From a virus: a stretch of 43,894 nt of DNA. Shown here in pieces: positions 33,915 to 39,867 of this stretch; position 1 is the stretch's first letter, and the number at the start of each line of letters is the position of its first letter. The notes beneath the pieces were generated by a model. It worked only from the letters and a program-made list of their open reading frames with translations, made no database searches and was not told the origin of the DNA. Both the position numbers and the translations under genes were made by a program. The stretch spans positions 1 to 43,894 of IMG/VR virus record IMGVR_UViG_3300031616_000013; one strand, given 5' to 3'.

Positions 33915-35357
33915 TCAGGCCAGCACGTCGAAGTCGATGCCCTGGGCCATCGGCGGGCCGTCCGCGGCGCTGCGGCGCTTGCTGCCAAGCGTCACCGCGC
34001 GCCCAAAGCGCTTCATCATGATTCCGATGCGGCAGGCCGACATCAGGTCGTCCTTGATCTTCACGATCTGGCCGTCCTTGCGGTGATAGAACCGCCGCTC
34101 CTCGAGATAGTCCGACAGGTGCGCCGCGATCTTCAGCCGGCCGCTCTTCTCGCGCTCGTCCATCTCCATGATCCCGGCCTCGGTCGAGACCCCGCCGTCC
34201 GGCCAGGTCGCATGCTCCGGCAGCATCACCAGGTCCTGCTTCTTGTACATCGCCGCCAGCGGCTCACCCGAGCCCTTCTCGCGGTCGCCGCCATCCTTCG
34301 GATAGGCTACCGGAACCTCGGCGCCGATCTGCTTCATGGCGTGCGCGTGCTGGATCGGCAGCGCGTCCGCCACCCGGTAGGTGTGGTGGACATGGATCAC
34401 GTCATTGTCCCGGTCCCACAGCAGCAGCACCGCCGCGAAGGGATGGCCGATGCCGAAATCGATGCCCCACAGCTTGACCCAATGCGGCGGGATCCGCTCG
34501 ATCGCGTCCTCCACGATCGATGACTCCGAGGCCATGAAGATCCGCCCCGAGCCCAGCATCGGCACGCCGCGGGCCCGCGCCTCACGCTCATGCACCAGAT
34601 AGCCGTCGATGATCTTGGCGCGCTCGCCGACCGGGATATGCAGCGCATCCTCGATCGTCATCGCAACATAGCCGCGGTCCGGCGAGGGCTCGTCGAGGAA
34701 GCGGATCACCACGCTGGAGCGGCCCTTCAGCGGCGTGAAGGTCATGAAACACATCCCGCCCGTCGCTACCGTACGGGTCAGGAACTCGGCATAGACGTCC
34801 TCCGGCGGCTCCTCGTCGCACCAGCCCCAGTCAATGCTCTCGCCCTGAAACTTGGTTCGCCCCTGCTCATACGACTTGAAGCGGGCCACACTCACCCCGC
34901 CCGAGACATGCCGGACCTGGATCGTGTCATAGGCGTCCGTCACCCCGCGCGCCAGACTCGGCTTGTCGACAAACAGGTCCTTCGGGATCATCCCAGTCCC
35001 GAACAGCTCGTCCACCCCCGGCTCGCCGCACAGCTTCTTCTGCTGCACATCCCGCACCACCAGCGAGGTCTCACCCGCGATCCAGCCCTTGTTCGGCCGG
35101 TCAAAGCGCCGCCCCTTCCAGTTGTCAGGATAGTTCCCGGTCATATGGCAGGCCGCCTCATAGGCCCCCACATGCGTCTTGCCGTTCTGATTGCCAGCGA
35201 TCAGCAGCCGCTCACGCTTCCGCGCCCCCATGTCCAGGAACTGCTTCTGCTTCGGATACGGCTGAAAATCATAAAACTGCTGATAGGTCCGCCGGTAGTC
35301 CAGCGCCTGCAGCCCGGAGAGGATCTGCTTGAGCTCGCCAAGCGGAAGATCGGTCAC
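33915..35357 (-). CDS. terL: Terminase large subunit, 480 aa
   Basis: The packaging motor. Walker A GNQNGKT at 55-61, Walker B with IDWGWCDEE (Asp181-Glu182), coupling motif FMTFTPL near 205-210, and an RNase H-like nuclease opening at LWGIDFGIGHPFAAV (Asp300). The GNQ-x-GKT form is typical of P22/T7-relative terminases of podoviruses. The start overlaps the small-subunit gene by four bases. It docks on the portal during DNA packaging. Confidence 0.92.
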   Translation of the reverse strand: MTDLPLGELKQILSGLQALDYRRTYQQFYDFQPYPKQKQFLDMGARKRERLLIAGNQNGKTHVGAYEAACHMTGNYPDNWKGRRFDRPNKGWIAGETSLVVRDVQQKKLCGEPGVDELFGTGMIPKDLFVDKPSLARGVTDAYDTIQVRHVSGGVSVARFKSYEQGRTKFQGESIDWGWCDEEPPEDVYAEFLTRTVATGGMCFMTFTPLKGRSSVVIRFLDEPSPDRGYVAMTIEDALHIPVGERAKIIDGYLVHEREARARGVPMLGSGRIFMASESSIVEDAIERIPPHWVKLWGIDFGIGHPFAAVLLLWDRDNDVIHVHHTYRVADALPIQHAHAMKQIGAEVPVAYPKDGGDREKGSGEPLAAMYKKQDLVMLPEHATWPDGGVSTEAGIMEMDEREKSGRLKIAAHLSDYLEERRFYHRKDGQIVKIKDDLMSACRIGIMMKRFGRAVTLGSKRRSAADGPPMAQGIDFDVLA

Positions 35358-35905
35358 TCGTTGCTCATGTCAACGAATTCGCCATCAATGATCGGCGTCG
35401 CCGCGGCATGACCCAGAAGTTTCTGCAACGGAACTCCCGTTTTGTCAGCCAACCTCTTGATCTCCGCCAGAATTTCCTTGCCACTCTGATCTGTGATCGT
35501 CTGGTTGATATTCACATTCTGGTCGACCGTGAATCGGTTCAGCCCCGCCAACAACGCCGCAGCCTTGAACTGGTCCCGATGCAAGTCATTCCTAACAATC
35601 TTCTTGATCGTCGCAATCCCAAGCATCGCACCAGAGCGCACCTCCTTGTCCGCACACTCCCGAATCGCCGCCAAAACCCCATCATGGTGAAAGTTCCGGT
35701 GTGCCGATACCCGCAGCGAACCATGATTGTTGCCGCCATACCCCGCCGCCTTCGCAATCTGCCAGTCCTTCGCCAGCGGAAACATCACCGCCGCCAGCGC
35801 AAACCTCCGCTGCGGAGCCGACAATGCCTTCATCGCCGGGCCAAGCCCATCCTCATCCGGGTCTGGAACTACAGCCGTGCCTTGGGTAATATTATTTCGT
35901 GCCAT
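35354..35905 (-). CDS. terS: Terminase small subunit, 183 aa
   Basis: ATG at 35905 (MARNNITQG) is chosen over an upstream frame that crosses element copy 6. An HTH-like DNA-binding region spans about 45-75 (WQIAKAAGYGGNNHGSLRVS, as in phage TerS), followed by helices and SGKEILAEIKRLADKTG. TerS selects the packaging site; the packaging sequence could lie in the adjoining 392-base gap or in terS itself. The ATG lacks a clear Shine-Dalgarno and is 36 bases after a CGGTGTGTTG TTG. Confidence 0.8.
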   Translation of the reverse strand: MARNNITQGTAVVPDPDEDGLGPAMKALSAPQRRFALAAVMFPLAKDWQIAKAAGYGGNNHGSLRVSAHRNFHHDGVLAAIRECADKEVRSGAMLGIATIKKIVRNDLHRDQFKAAALLAGLNRFTVDQNVNINQTITDQSGKEILAEIKRLADKTGVPLQKLLGHAAATPIIDGEFVDMSNE

Positions 35906-35938
35906 GCAATAACAGGTTATCCAACAACCCAACCCAAA

Positions 35939-35948
35939 CAACACACCG
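35939..35948 (-). promoter_or_regulatory. Late-junction element CGGTGTGTTG, copy 6
   Basis: Points left into terS. TTG starts 36 bases before the ATG at 35905. Flank TTAGCGGTGTGTTGTTTGGG. This is the head of the late operon, so a promoter reading is natural here. Confidence 0.7.
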
Positions 35949-36112
35949 CTAACAGATGGAACCAAAAGCAGATGCCTGCCAAAATCTCAGGGAGGCGCCG
36001 CGAAAAAGAGGAGGGAGGTCGAAAATCGCCCGAGCGCCAAAGTTCCGGGGTACCCCCACCCCCACCCCGGTCTTTTTGCTAAGCCATTGATATTGTTCAC
36101 AACGATTGTAGC

Positions 36113-36151
36113 GCCTGCGTTTCGCCTGCGTTTCGCCTGCGTTTCGCCTGG
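36113..36151 (+). repeat. Tandem 11-bp repeats GCCTGCGTTTC, three copies plus part
   Basis: Perfect copies at 36113-36123, 36124-36134 and 36135-36145, then GCCTGG to 36151. Short direct repeats next to an AT-rich tract beside the terminase gene recall iterons or a TerS-binding packaging site. Confidence 0.8.
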
Positions 36152-36297
36152 CATCAGCCATCCGAGAGCGTTGACTGACGTAATTGGCAATGTATCAACA
36201 ATATCAACTGGTTAGATCAGTCGTGACGTTAATGGGTGATTAAGGTGATCCAGATTATGGAACATTTACAGTTAACTCATGCGGCTGAGGGACGAGT

Positions 36298-36480
36298 TCA
36301 CTCCCTCGCCTTCTTCAAAGCCTGTTCAGCGAGGTGTGATGTGCTGACGAGACCGATGAACAGCAGTTCCCATCGTTCGGCCTCGGATAGTTCCATGAAC
36401 TCGATCATGGCGATCTCCTGATCCGTAGAGCGATTGATGCGGAAGTGTTCGAGGAGTTGGCGAGCGGTGATTTGCGGCAT
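36298..36480 (-). CDS. Hypothetical protein, 60 aa
   Basis: ATG 36480 has a strong GAGGAGG eight bases ahead, so the longer frame from 36603 is not used. Acidic helical protein (TDQEIAMIEFMELSEAERWE). Lone leftward gene upstream of the terminase operon; a TTGACA at 36603-36598 (minus strand) may be its -35. Function unknown. Confidence 0.7.
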   Translation of the reverse strand: MPQITARQLLEHFRINRSTDQEIAMIEFMELSEAERWELLFIGLVSTSHLAEQALKKARE

Positions 36481-36668
36481 GTGCCTCCTCGCGCTTGCGC
36501 TCGTCAGCGGTCCTCGCTCGCAAGTCTCGCTGTGGAAGGATTTGGGGTGCGCGCGCGATGCGGGACGCGCGATGAATTTGCGGGGGATTTTGGCTGCTGT
36601 CAAATGGGTTGATATTATCCAATGATTACAATGGCGATTGTTTGTGTACTAATGATTTGTGTTGCGCG

Positions 36669-36704
36669 CGGTGTGTTGGTTGGGCAAATCAGCGACTTTA
36701 TGAT
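36669..36704 (+). promoter_or_regulatory. Element copy 7 overlapping a sigma70-like promoter
   Basis: CGGTGTGTTG at 36669-36678, here on the plus strand. Its final TTG begins a -35-like TTGGTT (36676-36681), a 17-base spacer follows, then TATGAT at 36699-36704. The start codon GTG at 36711 would be about +1, so the message would be leaderless. The only copy with a good -10. Confidence 0.65.
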
Positions 36705-36710
36705 CTTAAA

Positions 36711-37070
36711 GTGGATCAGGACAATGAATCACGGACAATCGGGTTGCGGCTGCTTGCTCGAGGCATGATGACGCCCAGCCAAGTCGCACAGCTGGCAGGG
36801 GTCTCACCGCAGCTGGTGGCGTATTGGATCAAGGCTTGGGGGATCGATTGGCGTCGGGCATGGTTGAGACGGCAGACGAGCATCTGGCGTCATGAAGCAG
36901 CGGCCATCCAAGGCAAAGTAATCCGGCCTCCGACCAAGCGGCAACTGCGCAAGATCGCCGATCGCGCGCTGAAGCAATGGAACAAGCGTCATGGGAAGGC
37001 CTCTGCAGCCTCGACGGGACAACCTGGAGCAGCGGGAAAAGGCCGCTCAAGCTCGCAGCCGGCTGCATGA
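36711..37070 (+). CDS. HTH regulator, 119 aa
   Basis: GTG at 36711 is chosen because the 18 residues up to the HTH then match the length of the paralogue at 38111 (LRLLARGMMTPSQVAQLAGV versus LKLLERGLVTKSEAAKLAGV), and because the promoter predicts a start there. HTH about residues 18-42 with VSPQLVAYWIKA as recognition helix; basic tail with Lys/Arg and Ser/Gln. Likely a DNA-binding regulator of the early/late divide. Later ATG (36765) would remove helix 1. Confidence 0.7.
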   Translation: MDQDNESRTIGLRLLARGMMTPSQVAQLAGVSPQLVAYWIKAWGIDWRRAWLRRQTSIWRHEAAAIQGKVIRPPTKRQLRKIADRALKQWNKRHGKASAASTGQPGAAGKGRSSSQPAA

Positions 37071-37221
37071 TCCGCGAGACTGGATCATCGCCTGTCCAGC
37101 CTGCGAGCATGTCGGCAGCGTACACATGACGCTCGTGCAGCTGCGACGCTCCAAGTTCATATGCCGGGAGTGTGGATCTGGGCGCCAGCATCAGGACAAG
37201 TCGATCTGGTTTCGATCCTGA
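36991..37221 (+). CDS. Zinc-ribbon protein, 76 aa
   Basis: Overlaps the HTH gene by 80 bases in another frame. CPACEHVG and FICRECGSG give a four-Cys zinc ribbon, flanked by basic residues (NLEQREKAAQARSRL). Possible later start near 37126. Small zinc-ribbon proteins of this type accompany phage regulators; role unknown. Confidence 0.6.
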   Translation: MGRPLQPRRDNLEQREKAAQARSRLHDPRDWIIACPACEHVGSVHMTLVQLRRSKFICRECGSGRQHQDKSIWFRS

Positions 37222-37230
37222 TTTTACATC

Positions 37231-37284
37231 TGTAACATTTCGTGATCTCATTCAATTTGACATTTGTAAAATACGTGCTATTCT
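37231..37284 (+). promoter_or_regulatory. Strong rightward promoter with TGTAACATTTCGTGAT
   Basis: TTGACA at 37257-37262, 16-base spacer, TATTCT at 37279-37284: near-consensus sigma70. The 16-base element at 37231-37246 starts 26 bases before the -35, exactly as at 3229. Drives the operon from 37335; transcription start near 37291, directly before hairpin 37293-37312. Confidence 0.75.
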
Positions 37285-37292
37285 CCAGTGCA

Positions 37293-37326
37293 TCGAAGGT
37301 TGGCGCCTTCGAACAACCCTAGAGGA
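37293..37326 (+). promoter_or_regulatory. Leader hairpin A (GTTGGCGC top) and CTAGAGGA
   Basis: TCGAAGG (37293-37299), loop TTGGCG, CCTTCGA (37306-37312), then CTAGAGGA at 37319-37326, eight bases before ATG 37335. It would be the first structure in the transcript from the promoter at 37257-37284. Confidence 0.7.
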
Positions 37327-37334
37327 TCAATCAT

Positions 37335-37538
37335 ATGGCCAAATCAGCCACCATCAAAGAACGCAACGCCCTTTTCGCCATCCTGCAGAACCAGATTAAG
37401 CGCGGTCAGTCCGTCGCGATTCGCTCCGGTCATACCTTCGAACGTGCAGCTCGCGAGTTTGAGACTGAGGGCTTGGTCGAGATCAACGAAGCTGGCCGGA
37501 TTGATGGCAGCTTCTTCCATATCGTTCGCACGTTCTAA
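37335..37538 (+). CDS. Small early protein, 67 aa
   Basis: First gene behind the strong promoter and hairpin leader. Basic helical N-terminus (KSATIKERNALFAILQNQIK), then RSGHTFERAAREFETEGLVE and strands ending FFHIVRTF, a possible winged-helix-like fold. Expected to be highly expressed early. No family recognised. Confidence 0.7.
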   Translation: MAKSATIKERNALFAILQNQIKRGQSVAIRSGHTFERAAREFETEGLVEINEAGRIDGSFFHIVRTF

Positions 37539-37546
37539 CCCACCCC

Positions 37547-37576
37547 AGCCCGTTGGCGCGGGCTCAACCTAGAGGA
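37547..37576 (+). promoter_or_regulatory. Leader hairpin B (GTTGGCGC top) and CTAGAGGA
   Basis: AGCCCG (37547-37552), loop TTGGCG, CGGGCT (37559-37564), then CTAGAGGA at 37569-37576, six bases before ATG 37583. The stem differs fully from hairpin A while loop and closing G-C pair are the same. Confidence 0.7.
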
Positions 37577-37582
37577 CAAACC

Positions 37583-37852
37583 ATGTTCGATTCAAACGCG
37601 ATGCTCGAGCTCGCCCATTTCTCCCGCGACCGCTACCAGCGCGCGGGCGGCGGCGGTGCCACCAAGGTTTACAATACGGCAAAGGCCTATGACGACGCGC
37701 GTGGCTACCGGGAAATGTCCCCGTTTCGCCGCGCGGCATATGAAGCCACGATCCGTTGGCGCCAGGTTGTGCGCAACGCGAAAGAGGATTTCCGCTGCGA
37801 ATGTTGGATCGATGTTGACGGGAGGTACATGAGCGATGGTATCCCGTTCTGA
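37583..37852 (+). CDS. Hypothetical protein, 89 aa
   Basis: ATG 37583 follows CTAGAGGA. A Gly-rich turn (YQRAGGGGATKVYNTAKAY) and basic helix (FRRAAYEATIRWRQVVRNAK), ending with CECWIDVDGRYMSDG. Not recognised. Ends inside the next gene by 17 bases. Confidence 0.65.
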   Translation: MFDSNAMLELAHFSRDRYQRAGGGGATKVYNTAKAYDDARGYREMSPFRRAAYEATIRWRQVVRNAKEDFRCECWIDVDGRYMSDGIPF

Positions 37853-38027
37853 CCGGCAAACCTCACTGTCCGGCACATCCCCCAATATCGGGGGACTGCT
37901 ACGGCTCAAGGCCGCGGCCCCGATCAAGCCGCGCAAGCTGCAAAAACCCTGCGACGTCGGACTATTCAGCGACGAGGCGGACCAACTCGACTTAGTCGAG
38001 ATGTTTCATGATCCTGCAGAGGATTGA
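37836..38027 (+). CDS. Hypothetical protein, 63 aa
   Basis: Overlaps the previous gene by 17 bases; GGGAGG at about 37820 is a usable ribosome site. Ser/Pro/Lys-rich N-terminus (TSPNIGGLLRLKAAAPIKPR), acidic end. No family recognised; possible but only moderately supported. Confidence 0.55.
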   Translation: MVSRSDRQTSLSGTSPNIGGLLRLKAAAPIKPRKLQKPCDVGLFSDEADQLDLVEMFHDPAED

Positions 38028-38035
38028 AACGAAGT

Positions 38036-38094
38036 GGCCGGGAGAGTTGGCGCCCTCCCGGCCTATCACCTATCCGCGCCGTGGCCCTAGAGGA
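38036..38094 (+). promoter_or_regulatory. Leader hairpin C (GTTGGCGC top) and CTAGAGGA
   Basis: GGCCGGGAG (38036-38044) pairs with CTCCCGGCC (38055-38063); inside, an A-C mismatch and a G-C pair close the same TTGGCG loop (38047-38052). CTAGAGGA follows at 38087-38094, 16 bases before ATG 38111. No U-run, so not a simple terminator. Confidence 0.7.
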
Positions 38095-38110
38095 ACCAGG
38101 ACGCAATCAG

Positions 38111-38305
38111 ATGACGTCAGACGATACCACGAAGCACGCAGCCTTGAAGCTCCTGGAACGGGGTCTGGTGACCAAATCAGAGGCCGCCAAGCTCGCCGGC
38201 GTCTCCCGCATGCTGATGCAGCACTGGGCCCGCGAAATCGACGTGGAGGCCGCGCGTGGGGCTGTGCTGCTCAAGCTGTGGGGCCGGTCGACGCGCCGCG
38301 GCTGA
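38111..38305 (+). CDS. HTH regulator paralogue, 64 aa
   Basis: MTSDDTTKHAALKLLERGLV then TKSEAAKLAGVSRMLMQHWA aligns with the 119-aa regulator at 36711 without gaps over about 40 residues. A minimal HTH, no other domain. Its 3' 129 bases lie opposite the end of a leftward gene. Could compete with the larger paralogue for sites, as a Cro-like partner. Confidence 0.7.
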   Translation: MTSDDTTKHAALKLLERGLVTKSEAAKLAGVSRMLMQHWAREIDVEAARGAVLLKLWGRSTRRG

Positions 38306-38797
38306 TTTGCGCCGCCTTGCGGCGACCATTCCTTTTTGGGCTTTCCGCTGATGTTTTTTCTGCTGCTTCTGAGTGAGACTGTTCCACCACTTTTGCCTTA
38401 ATTTGCTGGCTTTCTTTGGGGTGAAAAGCCATTTTGGCTTGCTTTGCCCAGCATCCTTGGCATTGCGCTGCATCTTGCGCTGCTCGAGCTGCTCCCTGAT
38501 CGGCGCGAATCGCTCGTCATCGACCACCAAAACCAGCGCCAGCCCGGTGCCCTTGAGCGTCTTGCCGAGGCTCTCCCATCCGAACTTGCGCTTGTTGGAG
38601 GCGTGGCGGTGATCGCGGTGGCGCTGGATCGCCTTGCCGGGATTCCTGACCAGACATTTCTGCAGCTGGTTCTTGCCCATCTCGCCGGCCATCTCGATCT
38701 GCTCGATGGTGGTATTGAGATCCTCGATGCGGTCCCTGATACCGTCCTCGAGGCCCTCCAGATCGGTGAAGACGCGATAGAGCTCGTATCCATTCAC
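38177..38797 (-). CDS. Basic coiled-coil protein, 206 aa
   Basis: GTG 38797 overlaps the upstream stop (GTGA) and has GGGGAGGG at the right distance. N-terminal coiled coil (FTDLEGLEDGIRDRIEDLNT), middle alpha/beta segment (LKGTGLALVLVVDDERFAPI), then a very Lys/Arg/Gln-rich part (QKQQKKHQRKAQKG). The last 42 codons run antisense to the HTH gene 38111-38305. Not recognised; nucleic-acid binding is likely from charge. Confidence 0.55.
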   Translation of the reverse strand: MNGYELYRVFTDLEGLEDGIRDRIEDLNTTIEQIEMAGEMGKNQLQKCLVRNPGKAIQRHRDHRHASNKRKFGWESLGKTLKGTGLALVLVVDDERFAPIREQLEQRKMQRNAKDAGQSKPKWLFTPKKASKLRQKWWNSLTQKQQKKHQRKAQKGMVAARRRKSAAARRPAPQLEQHSPTRGLHVDFAGPVLHQHAGDAGELGGL

Positions 38798-38925
38798 GAG
38801 AATGCCCTCCCCAGCGCCCATGCGGCGGCCCAGCATGCGATGATCAGGGCCGCGGCGCAGAATGGCGCCAGCCTCGCTGAGAGCGCATGGGCGGCCTTCC
38901 CACGCGGTTTGCGCCAGTGGCTCAT
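38794..38925 (-). CDS. Membrane micro-protein, 43 aa
   Basis: ATG 38925 overlaps the upstream stop. Basic N-terminus (MSHWRKPRGKAAHAL) and one hydrophobic span (FCAAALIIACWAAAWAL). Sits in the regulator/replication operon. Function unknown. Confidence 0.6.
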   Translation of the reverse strand: MSHWRKPRGKAAHALSARLAPFCAAALIIACWAAAWALGRAFS

Positions 38926-39050
38926 TCCGGTTTCCTCCAGCCCTGTCCGCGCACCCAGATCTCCGCCTCGAGCTTCTTGATGCGACTCTCGAGATGGAGA
39001 CCGCCCAGGCCGAGCAGGATGACGCACACTGCCAGCGCGATCGTGGTCAT
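38922..39050 (-). CDS. Membrane-anchored micro-protein, 42 aa
   Basis: Overlaps both neighbours by four bases. Hydrophobic N-terminal anchor (TTIALAVCVILLGLGGL), then a short charged helix (ESRIKKLEAEIW) facing the cytoplasm or periplasm. Too short for a family. Confidence 0.6.
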   Translation of the reverse strand: MTTIALAVCVILLGLGGLHLESRIKKLEAEIWVRGQGWRKPE

Positions 39051-39247
39051 CGAGTCGCTCCCTTGACGTGTGAGGCGCACAGCCGCAGACCGAGCTTGCG
39101 CTGGTACATGCAGATCGTGCGCGCTGTGAACCCGAGCTCAGCTGCCAGAATTGCCGGATCTACCGTTGGATTGGCGCGGAGGAATGCGTCACGGGCAGGC
39201 GTGTACATTCGCGGCCGCTTGCGGGGATACAACACCGTCTCGCTCAT
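39047..39247 (-). CDS. Small HTH protein, 66 aa
   Basis: RMYTPARDAFLRANPTVDP, then AILAAELGFTARTICMYQRK is a clear helix-turn-helix of the type common in rhizobial phages. The flanks are basic. A DNA-binding regulator within the leftward early operon, coupled by ATGA on both sides. Confidence 0.7.
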   Translation of the reverse strand: MSETVLYPRKRPRMYTPARDAFLRANPTVDPAILAAELGFTARTICMYQRKLGLRLCASHVKGATR

Positions 39248-39867
39248 TCGGCGGCGGCCTTGGTAGCGTGGAAGTAGTGATCTTCTTCGACTTCAGCCGC
39301 CAGCAGATTGACTGCGGATCGATAGCTGTCCGTGTAAAGTCGGGCCGCCTCGCGTACAGCATCGACAATCTCGGCATCGGTCGGCGGCCATTTGCGGTCA
39401 TAGGCTCCATCCCGCCACACGCCATTGGCGTGGATTGACTGGCAGGCCTTCTCGATCGCCCAGCACGGGAACGCAGCCACAGTCCTCCGTACCGCCTCCA
39501 CGCGGCCTGCTACAGATTGATCTCCGCGCGATCCCATCGACGGATAGCCGCCGTACATATCGGTGAGCGTCAAGGCGACACGATCAGCCTCGCGCGGGTC
39601 GTATGGTGCGACCGTTGGTGCGAGCTCGTCGCGGCGGTCCTCCAGCGCCCGAACTTCGCATACTGTCAGCGGCCGGCGGAGCTGTCTCGCCTTGCCGCTT
39701 TCCTTCCACGAACTCCACGCCGCGCGCGGGATCTCAATGTCGGTCGTACGGTTCGCCACGGGCGGCATCTTGGTCAGCAGCGGCCTCGTCTTCAGCGATC
39801 TTTCGCCGGAGCTTCGCTGCAAGTCCCGAGAACCCGCCAAGGGAGTGATCGGGGGAAGTTTTTCCAT
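39244..39867 (-). CDS. Hypothetical replication-region protein, 207 aa
   Basis: ATG 39867 with AAGGAA just ahead is chosen, although it overlaps the replication-like gene by 134 bases; ATG 39768 would cut this to 35. Conserved-looking parts: EVRALEDRRDELAPTVAPYD and LTLTDMYGGYPSMGSRGDQS and FPCWAIEKACQSIHANGVW, which resemble phage proteins next to DNA-replication genes. Possibly a replication accessory. Function not known. Confidence 0.6.
   Translation of the reverse strand: MEKLPPITPLAGSRDLQRSSGERSLKTRPLLTKMPPVANRTTDIEIPRAAWSSWKESGKARQLRRPLTVCEVRALEDRRDELAPTVAPYDPREADRVALTLTDMYGGYPSMGSRGDQSVAGRVEAVRRTVAAFPCWAIEKACQSIHANGVWRDGAYDRKWPPTDAEIVDAVREAARLYTDSYRSAVNLLAAEVEEDHYFHATKAAAE

Larger units (their letters stand above)
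35906..36297. other. 392-base intergenic region upstream of terS
   Basis: No convincing gene. From left: element copy 6; a C-rich hairpin, CCGGGGT (36045-36051) pairing with ACCCCGG (36064-36070) and followed by TCTTTTTG; three 11-bp repeats (36113-36145); then an AT-rich stretch (36180-36285) ending in the small leftward gene. Frames read across the repeats on the minus strand are low-complexity. Candidate packaging, origin or regulatory zone. Confidence 0.6.

Noticed and set aside
36045-36078. Rho-independent terminator (CCGGGGT/ACCCCGG then TCTTTTTG, plus strand)
   Set aside because: Shape fits, but no rightward transcript is expected to arrive here, so it is kept only as a hairpin in the intergenic entry.
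35949-36190. Minus-strand frames across the 11-bp repeats
   Set aside because: Repeat-encoded low complexity, no ribosome site, and they run through element copy 6.
37547-38063. Leader hairpins B and C as terminators
   Set aside because: No U-tract follows, and each is followed by a Shine-Dalgarno-like word and a gene.
39231-39242. ACAACACCGTCT as an eighth copy of the late element
   Set aside because: Lacks two bases of the core and lies at the start of the coding sequence of the 66-aa HTH gene.
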